Assembly (NCBI RefSeq): GCF_000003815.2
Contig: NC_049995.1
Coordinates: forward strand, 12,691,436-12,755,435
Source: Branchiostoma floridae
Taxonomy: Eukaryota; Chordata; Leptocardii; Amphioxiformes; Branchiostomatidae
DNA length: 64,000 nucleotides
Direction of reading: 5' to 3'
The position numbers and the translations under genes were made by a program. The notes beneath the pieces were generated by a model. The model made no database searches. It was not told the DNA's origin and saw only the letters and a program-made list of their open reading frames with translations. Of the stretch, positions 42,301 to 56,300 are shown piece after piece. How positions within the stretch are numbered: position 1 is the stretch's first letter; each line of letters begins with the position of its first letter.

Positions 42301-45300
42301 CATAAGATACTGAAGTATTATATCGTTTGTCATTTGCAGTGGTTCAATATCCACAGTTTTTGCTGTGACCTCTCCATTAAAATCATGGAAAATCATTGGC
42401 ATTGCAAATAAGCATTTCTACACTCACACTTAACTCATTTCTAATTTAATCTTTATAAATTACTTCACTGAAAACCATATTTTCTATTCTTGCGTACCAA
42501 TATAAAGTTGTTGGGAAAATAGAAAAGAATGTACATGTACAGTAACATGCTCTATTTTAGGGGACATTGACACAGACCCCCCACCCAAACCTGTCCCACA
42601 AGAAGGCCATCTCTCAAGGAAACCAGTTGTTAAGTTGTTAGCAGTAATTAAAGTGTAATTAGAGCATTCGTTAGACTGTTCCACCTGGTCTGGCAGGGCA
42701 GGTGTGAATCATTCAAAAGGTTAATTATAGGTTAACAACAAGAAGGCAACAGAAACCTGTTGGGCACATTTTAATGCACATACGTCTACAGTACTACAGC
42801 CCATACAAACCATCCCTTTCTCAGTCCTTACCAACAATTCCATGATCCATCATCGGTGTATATTGAAGTGTTTGTACCCACAAAGACTTGCCAACAACAA
42901 TTAGACATTATTTCATACATACCAAGATTTCTTTCTTATGCAAAACCCATAGGAGTGAGGTTGCATGCCTAGCATACCTGCACAGGTGAGGGGCACACCT
43001 GTGCTCCTTAGGGACCAATACATGTGTGATGCGGTGGTGGGTCTAAGGAGATACTGGCAAGTTTTAATGCATAACACAAGCTATTCTGAGAGGGTCTGGA
43101 TTACTTCACACCCCTGTTCTGTGTCAGACTTCACTGTACATACAATGTTGACAGCAAAAAGACAGCTAGCCTGGTCCCTCTCAACACTATAGGGGACTTT
43201 CCATGATGTACTTTGAAGGGATCTACTAATTCCAGCTCCCCAACATCCCTTCATTTAAATATTGAACTGCACACTTTCAGTATTACAGCTTACTATAGCT
43301 AGTACATGTAACTCTAATAAGCATTAGAATGTAATATTAAATTTGTCTGCTTATTCACAATGATTTTGTTACAGAGTGTTCCCTTAGTGAGTATGCACTT
43401 ACATTATCTACTGTTTATAAATACTTAGCACTTTAGAGGGAGAGTGTGGAAGTGTATTGTAAATGTCTGCAGGTTGTGCAGTGCCACCAAGGGGTCAAAA
43501 GTTTAAGTTGGAACTTGAACTTGAACTACTAAATATAGCTGCTCTTAATCTCAAATATCCCATCTCTGCTGTGATTATGGTCACAGAACACAGTATGTAT
43601 CTTTAACCCATGCATACAGAAATAGTTTGGGTACAAAGAAGTGTGTCACTACTTAAAATGCAGTAGATATTATAATCTTCAGTTCACGACAGCAAGGCGG
43701 AAACTGCTGAATTGTAGAGGAATATGACAGTTGCGAGACTGTAGAAGTTGGATCATGGTGTTTGTTTGGTTTGCATGAATACTTTTCATATAAAAGAGGG
43801 CTTTAAAAGATTCCTTGTTAATTTTCACATATTTGGTATCCTGAAGTCCAACATGTTTGATTCTTGTACCTTCTTTGCACACCCTACCACAAATTTTGAA
43901 GCATCAAAGTGTCTATCATTTTGGGGTTCTTTGACAGTGTAAACCTCCATTATTTGATAGACAAAATACATCAATACCTGGAATATGGGAGAACCCCCCC
44001 CCATACGCACACACAGACAGTTCTAAGAAGGGAAACAGACATGCGTTTGCACATGCCTACTACATGACTCACCCATACTGCCATAACCCCACCATTCCAT
44101 CCATACCATGTATGTGGATCTATCATGTCATTTCAGTATGATACGGTATGCACAGTATCCGCGATATCGGCCTCGTATGGCATGTCAAACTCATACAAGT
44201 CGTTCCTAACAAAATACTGAACTGATTGCTAATTGAGTCCCCTGTTTAAAGAAGCCAACTGTGCAAACCTCCAACTTCAGTATTAATGACCCTCAAATTG
44301 TTACCGAGATAACGTCAATTAAATAGTACTCTCTTTAATACTGAGTGACATGATGTAGCTAAAATGTAGCTCAAACTCTGGGCCAGATAATGTCAGCTAT
44401 GATACAATGTATTCAATCTGTGTATCAATTAAAGGTACTGTACTTACGCTGAGTACAAAGCACAGCAGGGTTAATAGCTGATATGCAAAGCATGGGATAT
44501 AAAATCATATGGTCCAAATATTTGTCAACTCTATGTCACTGATATGGAAGTGTAAAACATCTTGTTGTAAAAAAAATTGTTGCACATTGGATATCATATT
44601 TCATGCAATTTGAACTTCATTTTTCAGCAATTTTGTGTTTCAAGCTTAAGTTGGTTTGACAAAATAAGTCTACAGACAGGAATTTGTAGACAATGGCAAA
44701 CTATCCCATTAGCTTATTTATTTATGTAGTTTCACAGTAGGAGGGTAAAATTTTCTTGGCATTTGATATGAACAATTCTTTGGTACAGTAGTAGACAATA
44801 AAATACGCATTCCCATTTTGTGGCAGCGTGGGATTCGCAAAATTCAGCGGACATAGACTTATAAATCCAACACAAACATTTAAAGCTTTACAGCAGTACT
44901 TTCATAAGTTGAATGACAAGAAAACATCATCAACTCCACTCAGAGCAATGAGTTTCTGCCTAGCAACAAGATGTTACTGCTATGCATTTAGTGATGGAAA
45001 ATCTTTAAACTTTAAAGGTTAAGCCTGTTATAGGCCAGGGTTGTCTCAGGCTTAAAAATCCATCCCACTCCCTTTTGGGGGGCTCATACTCTTGATTTTC
45101 TTTGTGAAGTTTCAGATTTCAACCTTACTAGAACATATTTTCATCAATTTCATGTGATGAAAATCAGTTTTTTTTTTAGGAGGAATGGGGCAAACTTTTT
45201 GTATGTCCCAACATTCAAATTTGTCCCAGGAACGGGCCCTGGGTTAGCCCTCAGTCACCTGTAAAAACCTTTCTGATTCAAACACTGCATTCAAACATAG

Positions 45301-48300
45301 CCTTCTTCTGTAAGTGTAACTTGGCTTTCTTGAGCTGGATAACTGTTTTGCAGCGATGACACATTCAAAACAAGTGAGCGATGCACAGTTTGGTCACAGA
45401 GGATTTCACTGATCAATACAACACAGGAGTAACTTGATTATGTACCACTACCTTCTAGGTCAATGCCATTTGTCATGGAGGAGCAATGCCTTAATAGCTT
45501 TGACGAAATTGATGGCAAATTCATGTTACCTCAAAAGACCCTTAAAAAAACGCCACCAAGAACAAGAGCTTAATATTTGTACTGGATCAGTGGATGTTTT
45601 TATGTACATTTTCTCACTAAAAGAAGAACAAAAAGGCTACAAAAAGAAACCTTCATGGCCGAAATACTAATGTTATTTTCTGACCAGGCCATCTGTTGTG
45701 TCACTTGCAATGACTGAATACCTATTTTCTTCTATAGCAGGATACATTGCATTGAAAAGCGAAATGGTTATCACCTGTAAACTGTTAGGTTACATAAGAC
45801 AAGAGAGACAATTTTGAATTTAGAATGAAAGTGCTTACTTTCTGACTGGGAAGATGACTATACTGACACGTATTAGGAAGTATTAACCTCCACTATAGGA
45901 AGTCTGGCAGACAAGTCTGAAGGAATAACTTCCCACCTAACTTCCACATTAGCACAAGGCTCAGTAACTTCCTTTTTAGAATAAACAAAAAAGTGATGTC
46001 AGTCATGTCACCTGAACTTATATTTGGACATTGATCTAGACAACCTCAATATAATCCTGACTTTCTAAAGCCAATTATAACATTAATACACAACATATTA
46101 TAAACCTCAGACAGCGTAAGCTATCACACAGTCAAACTTTTCATTCAACACACACCACATGGACGTCACTTCACTCGTAAGTAGAATGTAGAATGAAAAT
46201 TGTCTTTCTTGGCCAAGGTAGAGGAGGAAAAATGTTTACTTGACATACAGTTCTTGTGGTACCAAGTGAACCAACCATGTTTCATTATGAATATGATGCA
46301 TCAAACATACTTACTAAAGCAGTGTATTTTCTATAGACTGGTTCAAACCAGCCATTTTGGGAAAAGGAAACAGACTGTATTACATTAGGTCGGTACATAC
46401 TGAGTGCTCATTTAGTATGATTGGTTACACGGGTGGACCGTCCATTTAGGTCCATGTTGTCAGCTTGTATTCAAGGCCAGTCCCGGGCATACTCGTAACA
46501 CAAAAGTCCCGTACCGGGGTGGACTAATTTGCATATGCATGCATAACTGATTGGACAGGGCTTTGTGCCGTCCCGCTACGGTCCTTTCACCCTTTCTGAT
46601 TGGACTTGGCATCCCCTCCGAGGTCAGCGTCTTTGTGACCTTTCGTCTTTCATTTCTGCATATTTCCTGGCTTCAAAGGAATCGGCTGTAAATGTTTCAG
46701 ACAGGATGACAGGACCAACCACACTCTTCTTAACTCTTCATGTTGCTATGTCCTAGTTGTAGATGTCCCAGATGTAGTGCATTTGGTTTTGAGAGAGGAC
46801 TTAATTGTGAGACAATTAAGGTAAAATGTGACAGGTAAAATGTACTACAGCTTGTGCCATCTCTATACGTAGCAGTTTCAAAGGATTCTGCTGTAAATGT
46901 GTCAGACAGGATGACAAGACCAACCACAATGTTTTTAACTCTTCATGTTGCTATGTCCTAGTTTTCTAGTATTGTATAAGTATTAGCAGATGTAGCATGT
47001 TTGGCTTTGCGAGAGAACTTTTCTGTGCAACAATTGTAACAGGTAAAATGAATGACAACTTGTACACACTGTATACAGGGTAGTTGAACTCTTACTAATA
47101 TTTAACAATAATTAAGACTAACTGCAAATAAATATATTACTAATATTCAATAACAGTAATTCACAGAAATGAATAGTATACTGCATCAGGAATTAAAAAA
47201 AAAAACGTGTTTCATTTTTGCATAAAATCAGAGAGATATATAATTTGGCCTAAAGTGTGGAAGGTCTTTGCACAAGCATGCTTACAATACAAGTCCTCTT
47301 TGCCTATTCATTCGAGTACATGATATCCAACTTGCTGCTTTGGAGACATGAGATGAGAGCTCTAGAATAGGTTACATATAAACATCTATGAATGGGAACT
47401 TGCACTTGTTGAGGTACAAAAACAAGCACTGGAATATCTTTATTGTGTTTTGAGTACAGCCGTTTCTTTGAGTTACATTGTTTAAGGGTACAATAAAGTT
47501 CATTTCACACAGACTGTCAACAAATGAAAGTGGTCTAACTCTTAACACAAAATTTGAAGACCAAGTCTAAACATTTTTTGGTCTCTTTTGGAGGGCCATA
47601 TCCACATTTTTTCATACTTCGGACATTCAGACATTGTTCCGCAAATAAATATACTGCTAAAGTTCCATTACGCTAGTCGAAAATTACCGTAAATAACTAA
47701 TAGTACTCATTTAGTATGGTGGTCACCTATTAAAGTGTGGTCGTATGTTACACTAAATTGAAAATACACAAGGCAAACCCTGACATCTACTGGCATCAAA
47801 GGCCCCTAAAAGAGGGGGTCTAGTAAACATATTTAGCATTGGTTAGTCTGTAATGTATATGTAACTGTTCAACCTCGAAGCTAGTGTGTTAGGCCAAAGG
47901 CCTGTTATACCGGCTATATAGATACAGATACCGAACCCGAAGAAAACGTTCAGCGTTTCATAACTGAAGTGACCTACTTATGTTATGGTATAGCCAAAGC
48001 ATAGCTTTAATCGTCTTATTACCACTGAAATGTTACAACTTATATGTCCCAGCGTGCAATATACCCACTTGCACACTTGCACATTGCAACCACTTTTTGC
48101 TTGGTGCAACTTACTTCTTAACTCGGGTTGCACAGGGTGCAACTTAGATTTTGAGCCTCAGAACTTGATTTTGTTCTCAATTTACTTGGAAGAAATAAAT
48201 GCTCCATTTCATATCAGTCAAACACATATGTATTGTATTTTTTTCTTCAGAAATTAGTGAATTGTAAGTGGTGCAACTTGAAATTCAGTTGTGCAACCTA

Positions 48301-51300
48301 GTTTTTGCCCCAGGTTGCACACTGTGCCACCTGGCTCAGAAAAGTATTTTGCACACTGTGTCCCCTGCATCCTTGCATGGTAAATATGACAGATAGTTAA
48401 CTACAAATATTGGTTTCACTGCTGACCAAGCATGCCTACTGCCCTGCTTCGATGGACACAGACTACTTTATGAGGGCCTCAAAAGGGGGGTTCCGTTCGA
48501 TGCCTCACAAAAGAGGAGGTAATCTGGCAACAGGAAAGACCTTCCAAAACAAGATTTCCATTTGGTTGGCTTCGTATCAAGCCTGTAGACTTGTTGACAT
48601 GACCATCATCATTTCGTACATGACCTGTGATGACACCAAGACAACTAAGCTCACTCTATAATAGTCTATTCAAAGGAAACATTGGCGGGGGATATGCTTT
48701 ATCAGTGGGATGTAATCTTTTTCTCATTTATCAAACTTCCCAAGTCCAAGTTGTTTTGATGAATGTGTTTGTACATGTCTGTGCATTTCAGCACTTAATA
48801 AGTTGCTGCAAAGCCGTGTATTTTGAAATAAACCTTGTCCAAAAAAAGTCCAAAGCTACATATATTGTGGGACTATCCTTAATAGGTATGCTGGATATAT
48901 CATATTCAAAGGCTGATCAGAAATCAGTCAAATCACTGTGGAAACAAAAGCGGTTGTCATCTGAGTCGCCGATGCTTTTAAGCCAAGATACACGTTGGTG
49001 ATCGGCTTGCTCAGACATAGAATCGTGAATGCTCCATGAAAAGTCCTTTATTGACTTCATAATTAATGTGGGTGAATGCAGTCAACTGAACCATGGGAAC
49101 ACAATATGGTGGCAACAGCTTTAAATTCGTGATGTATGAAAACTTCTACAGAGTGCAGTAGCCAAAATAAAGTGCTGATCAGATCATCATACATCTGCTA
49201 TTTTTATCTCCTTGTTGCCAACTGCAACAGCTTTAAATTCGTGATGTATGAAAACTTGAAACAAGTGCCAATACAAGAAGTACTGAAGCCAAAATAAAGT
49301 GATTAACCAATATTGTCATTCATCCTGTATGTGCCTTTTTTTACATCTTCTTGTCGCCTACTTAGCTACTGTTGACTACGGAAGAATAGCTGGGTTCAGA
49401 TAAAAAGGAGTTTCCCTTTGTGCAAAGTTATGTTCTGGGTCAGGTAACAAACATATAAGCTGGGCCCTACACGTCAACCTTATTTAGTGACACTGACATG
49501 TCTGTTCACAGGAAAGTCAAAGGTCTCTTACCCGCACCTGGCTTTGCTGGGAATCCAGCACAGAATACAACAGAATCTTTCACCGAGTTGGAAGAGTTTT
49601 TGCACAAAGTCAAACTTTCTGGCACCCAAATCTGAGCCTTAATGAAGCTGCTTGGACACTAAAGACTGTGTCCTTTGCCATATTTGTTGCCAGAATCTTT
49701 TCAGACTTTCCATATAAAGCCAAGATTTCTGACACCTAGATCTGGGCCTAAATGAAACTGTCAGAACACTAAAGCCTGTGTTCTTTGTGATAATGTTCTT
49801 TGTGATAATTTGTTGACAGAATCTTACACTGAACTGGTAGACTTTTCATATAAAGCAACTTTTTGGCACCCAAATCCCAGCCTAAATGGAGTTGTCAGAA
49901 CACTATAGCTTGTCTTCTTTGCCATAATTTGTTGGCAGAATCTTTCACTGAACTGGTAGACTTTTTTCATACAAAGACAAAGGCTTTTCTGGCACCCAAA
50001 TCCAAGCCTAAACGAAGCTGTCAGAAGACCGAATTTTGCCCATAATTTGTCGCCAGTCTTTGCAGAATTGATCCCACATATTGTCTCCTTACTTATCTTG
50101 CACCTTCTACCAGACAGACAGGAACTTCCTGAGTCTTCTCTAAAGCACCTCGTCATGGTAACACATCCTCATCTCGCCTCAACACCTGGGGCACTATGAC
50201 GACTTAACTCTGCCTTCTTAGAACATACTTATCACTCATCCGTCCGCAACAGTCACAAAACCACATTTAATTATCCTTGTGGGCAATATAGTAAAAGGAT
50301 TCTAACATGGCCTTTGCTGATCTGGTAACTTAGGTTTGTAAACAGAACCAGCACACATCTTCCCACATCACAAGATATGACAACGAAAGTCTACCTTCTT
50401 AGAACATACGTAAACCACTCAGATCCGTACGCAACTGTTATATAACCCACTTATATAGTTCCTGGGTAATACAGTAAGGGGATTTTTAGATGGCCTTTGC
50501 TGATCTGGTACAATTAACTTCTTAGTTGGAATCAGCAAATGTCTTCCCACATCACAAGATATGACAACTTAAGTCTGCCTTCTTACAACATACTTACCAC
50601 TCAGATCCGTACGCAATAGTTATATAACCACGATTATATAGTTCAATAGCATATGGTAAGATAGTGAGGGGATTCTTGGATGGCCTTTGCTAATCTGGTA
50701 CGATTAAGTTCTTAGTTGGAACCAGCAAATGTCTTCCCACATCACAAAATATGACAACTTAATTCTGCCTTACCACTCAGATTTGTCTGCAATTGTTATA
50801 TAACCCACTCATATAGTTTGATAGCATTTGGTAAGATAGTGAGGGGATTCTTGGATGGCCTTTGCTGATCTGGTACGATTAAGTTCTTAGTTGGAACCAG
50901 CAAATGTCTTCCCACATCGCAAGATATGACGACTTAAATCTGCCTTCTTAGAACATACTTCCCACATAGATCCGTCCCCAACTGTTGGACACAACCACGC
51001 ATATAGTTTCAGGAGTGGGCAAAATAGTGAAATGATTCTCAGATGGCCTCTGCTGATCTGGTACAATTAAGTTGTTAGTTGGAACCAGCATTGGTGTTCC
51101 CACGTCACAAGGTATGACGTTCAACAACAAAGCATCAGCCATAATTGAGCACATCCTCTATACTTCTATTGAAGAGGACTTACTTAAATCCACTAGAGGT
51201 AGAATCAAATGACACGCTTGCAAAAGGTATCTAAAAAAAAAAACGTCATATGACTGCTCAAATCATCTTCTCATGGGGAAGAAAGCTATCACCAGCAATA

Positions 51301-53291
51301 TCAACATTTGTGTGTTACTGGGCCTTAGTTCCCTATACCGTACCCATACTGGGAAGGGTTGGGGATTTCCCTCTAGTACTTTGTTGTCTTTACACAAGTA
51401 CATTCTTCCTTTGCATAGAAAATAGTCCACTGTACAAAATGGCAGCAGCTTGTACTATTGAAAGAAACCACAGCTCTTGTGGACTTACTTGGTTTACTTT
51501 TGAGTAAAGATGGCTTTTGTCTCATCCTACCTGACACTGGACACTGACTTTATCCAATTAAATTATCCCTTATCAGTATATCACACCACCTAAGCCAATC
51601 AAATTACAAGCTTTATCTGCGACAACATAGCCATAACAGCTAAGTAATGGGATCCTAAGTGATCGATACCATCGCAAAGTTATAACGAACTCACTCAATC
51701 AGATACCAGCCATGCCAGTTCAGCACTGCTCTTTCCTACAGGCATACTGCAAAAGCGTGGTGTGAAGATAATCTACAAGCAGATCCTATGGTGCCATAAG
51801 ATAGTTAAAGCTGGCCAAGGAGTATAGCCGGCTAAGGGAGTCAAACGGGCACCAGTAAGTTTGATACTATACATTACGCACTGTGGATCTGTATGGATAT
51901 TAGTGCAAAGACTAGCCGACTGCTGCCTACCCGTGTCAGGGACTCCATCAGCAGTATAATCAAACAACGGATAATGAGTGATCCCACACAAGTTGGGAAA
52001 AAAAATCTACCTTCTCGTGAATTTCCTTTACAATATTCTAAAAGTATTTACGACTGAGGGAACAAGGAAAACGTTTTTCTAATAAACTAGTGGTCGATCA
52101 AAGTTAGACATTCTTTGTTGTTGTTGTAAACGTCATGTTCAGTGTTCTCACCAGGCCTTTTCAGCATAGCGGGCCGATACGCTGTGGGCTGGAAAAATGA
52201 CGCTGTAAAAAGCCCGCTACGCTGTATTTTCACCCAGCGTAGCGGCCAAAAAATGGGGGAAAACTGGAAAAATACCGTACTAAAAATACGAAAGCACGTG
52301 CCAAGCACGCGCCTCCGCTGTTTCAGGAAGTTTCAGCTCGAAGGGAGGTGTTTTACAGCACCCCGCGTACCGCTATCTCGCAGCCCCCACCCAGGACCGC
52401 CCCTTGCGCGGCGTGCGTTCTGTACTGTAAACAGAGAACCGGCACAAAACTTGTAAAAAGTTTCGGTTCAAGTCCGGTCAAAATCGGAACGGCAAGAAAC
52501 GCTTCTTGGACTTGCACAAAATAGCACTTGTATATATTCCCTTTTATGTTGCAGTATACTTGTAAATCATCTAAAACCTTCCAAAGATCGAGAAATTTGC
52601 GTTGAGAAATGACGAAAAACATCGTGCCTGCATGCATGCAGACAGCTAGCAGTAATGGCGGCGAAAACATCGTAAAATCTCGCAAAAAATTCTCGCGAGA
52701 TCTGATGCGTCTCTGTGACGTCAGGGGAAACTAGCGATCTCATTGGTTTAGGCAAAGACTTTAGGATAAACAACAGCAGCGACCGCCATTTTTGGAGCAA
52801 ATTTTACCGTATTTTACCCCGAAAATTTCTGCCGTTTTGGAGATTTTGCGGGCCCAAAACTCATATCAAAAGGAAGCAAAGGTATTCTTGTTGTTTTTAC
52901 GTCCAACACCTCTTACGTGAACGCATTATTCGTCCGCCGATCGCGAACTTGAAAGTCGGCCGGGGATGCCCCGGGCCGTGCCGAGCACATGTTTCTGCGT
53001 GTTTTGTTCTGTTTACGATGAAAAAAAATACGATGAAAACAGAGACTGTCAAAGTTGTTTATTCTAGTCGATAAAGTTGGTGGCAAACCGGACAATATTT
53101 ATTAAAGTACGGTTGAGCTGAGTAAAGTATGTTGTTTATGAGTTTTTAGTTGTCTTTGATGCTTTGACTCAAAGTATCGTTACGTCAAACTGCTACAATT
53201 ATCGTATATATGCCCCTAAAAACTGATACAATAAGCCTTCTGAATAGCCTAAAATGCAAGAGCTTCCGGGGGGCTTCGCCCCCCTCGGTTC

Positions 53292-53322
<31 letters not shown>

Positions 53323-56300
53323 CGGGGGCCTTCGGCGGCCCCCGGACCCCTGCCCGACGCTGTGAAAAATTCCTGGTGAGAACACTGAATATTGTTTGTT
53401 GCTATTTCATCATCCTCAGCGTAACGTCCTGTACAGAGAGTGTGCAAGGCCAGCAGGACCCATTATAGATATTCAATACTTCTGATCGAACAATGCCCTC
53501 TGCTATATACAACGACACCCTTGCTAATATTCTACTTACCACTATACATCCCTAAACCCTGCCATGGAATAAGATGGATGGAAAATTATCTGCTATAATT
53601 CCCATCCAAACTGGTAGTATCTTTCAGCCAACCTTTATAGCAAACCAACAAGTTGTATCAGCTGTTACCAAACAGTAATGGAATGGTCCCAAGAGGAAAC
53701 AGACATCTCATGCAAAAATGGGATGGGAACATTTCCTTTTCATGTTGCCCACATAAACCTCTGTTGCTGTCTATCTGCTACTTGTTAGTATAACCTAGCA
53801 CTCGATTTTTGTTGCACAATAACTACTTTGTTTGAATACAAAATGGTGACATATTATTCCAGAGATTATCAAATGAAACCCCATCCTGGAAAGAAACCCC
53901 CTTAAACGTACCCCTGCCATTTCTGACTCCCAACATTTGTCATTAACCAAACCAACCAGACATGATAATTGTGCCGCATCTCCCGAGCTTTCCTTCCCAA
54001 GTACGACCATATTTCATTAACCATCAACGGTAATAACTATCTGTGAATTCATACGTCTTTGCAGGGACTTAATCTCATGGAAAATGGGAGAAGGGGATTT
54101 AAAAGGGTTTTCAATTCTGGGTTGAGACAATTCTGTACGGCAGTAGTAATGAAATGGAGACACTTAAACGCAGGAGAGGTCAAAACAACGGTTATTACTA
54201 GTATATTTCAAGATCTTCGGTAGTCATGGTCTCTAGCCCCCATTACATTAATGGACAATCCCCCCTGCTGTCTGTGAAATCTTCCTTGAAGTCTTTCAAG
54301 ATAAAGAAATAGTAAATTTCCTCTCTGTCTGCTTCCACTTAGGATGGTGATAAATAATTATTGTCAACAGCAGTTTACCAAAACCCCCACAGTAAGAATT
54401 GTTGAAATTTTCATGCTGGTTTAATGTTTATGGTGATAATAAAAATGAAATTGCCGGCTTTATTGTTTTTTTCTTCTGCCTGACTACTCTCTTGTATAAT
54501 GGCATTAATGGTATGAAAAAAATCATAAACCAAATCAAACATATTTTCTCCACACCGCAAAATCAAACCATGCAAACTTGTGCATTTCTATATTATGGCA
54601 GTCAGTGACTATTTTGCCAAGTTGGTCGTCTCTCGCTTACAAATCACACCCAGTGATATGCTTCTTTGACAAAAAGGCCAGTATTACTGTATCAATCAAC
54701 TGCAGCTAGAGATTTTGTCAAAACAAGCAGGCGTTTTGTCTTTTTTGTATTTGCAGCAAATATTGCTTGCAAATTACACATTTCGAGGCAAAGGTATAAC
54801 AATAACTGACTGTACTTTCAACTTTTGTGAACAACTTTACTCCTAACAGTGTGTAATGTTTCTGTTCACTAGTTTATCCTCTTGATCTCTGGAGAGACAT
54901 AAGGCCATGTTTTTTGTGTAAGCTGGACAAATTTGGCATTAGAGTCCTCCCCTACCCCCCATGAACACCCCTACCCCCTGGGACCATGATTTTTCAACAC
55001 AATTGTTGCCATATGGCACAAGGTAGCAAACATACAACAAACACCTTTGAGACTATGATCACAAAAAACAATAGGCCTACCCTTAGCAGCTTTGTATATT
55101 ATTTTTGTTCCAAAAACTATGCACTATTTGTTTTCAACTTAATTATCACTCATGAGTGATTTCAACTACTAACAAATTCACCAGATGCAGGTAACTTGCA
55201 TCATATCATTTTTGCTGACCGAACACTAAACAGAGGTTCAGAAGAAAGACAACTTGGTTCACATAAGGTATCTTAAAACTTACTAAAAGAAGAAATTTGG
55301 ATAGTTTCAACATTAAAAAAAGCTTACTGGCTGTTTTCACCAACATAAAATAAGCCTTTCAGCTATTTCCAACGACTGGAAAAAAGCTCATGATCTCAAG
55401 TATTTGGCTCTTTACTCTTTGACCCTGTTTATTTGCATGAGTCACACTAAGACGACTAACGTATCCTGTTTGACTTTACAACACCAACCAGTACAAAATT
55501 TGCCCCTTTTCCTACCTCAAAGTCGTATTAAATGTGCATGACACTATTTTCTAGCAATATGTGGTGTAGTTTTATATCTTGATTTGTTCAGTACCCCGTG
55601 GTGTGTTATAAAGTCGGGAATTATCTCTCAGTATGAGGGAGGGAGACCGCCATCTTGGATCCCCCTCCCTCCCACATCTAGGCACTTCCTGTGGCCACAG
55701 TTCCCTAAAATTATCTCCATGCACATCAAAATTACAGAAGTCATACCCAGAAACACGTCAGCAACAAATTTTGACTAAAAATGTGCGCCTGGATGCGCCA
55801 AAGTTGGATTAAATGGCAGAAATGTTGGTGTAGCGAATCAGTATGTTATGTTGTGACTCAAACTTGCATGAACATGTTCAGACGGTCTTTTCCTGTCAAA
55901 AATCATTTCGTAGCAAACCTAACAAGACTTCAGTGACATTCTGTGTAAATATTGTACATGAAAGTACTAAAATTTACTTGTCGTTGATACAGCACCGAAA
56001 AATAATGAACGTCGCTCTCAGCAATTTTTCGTCTGTGATTTTTTTTTGTTGACACTGAAAAAAGCATGGCGCAAAAGTGAACAACACTTTTGGCAATGTT
56101 CGCCTTAAAACTACTATAACAACTTTGTTTTAGACACCAAACATTCGTAAGCTTTCTGAAAAACCTGTTTTACTATTATCTAACGTCGTTATGGTCTATC
56201 ATGTCGCAACACGAGTACAAAGACGAGCACACCAACTGGCCCCACCACCTCTGCAGTTCTGCATACGACTTACCGATTTCTCTTGTCCACACACTGTCGT

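Noticed and set aside
49571-51120. Possible CRISPR array (regular repeats)
   Set aside because: Units are 120-180 bases with gradual divergence and no unique spacers, and the locus is an intron of an animal gene: ordinary minisatellites.
53185-53447. Gly/Arg/Pro-rich open frames
   Set aside because: GC-rich palindromic part of the transposon-like element at 52140-53387.
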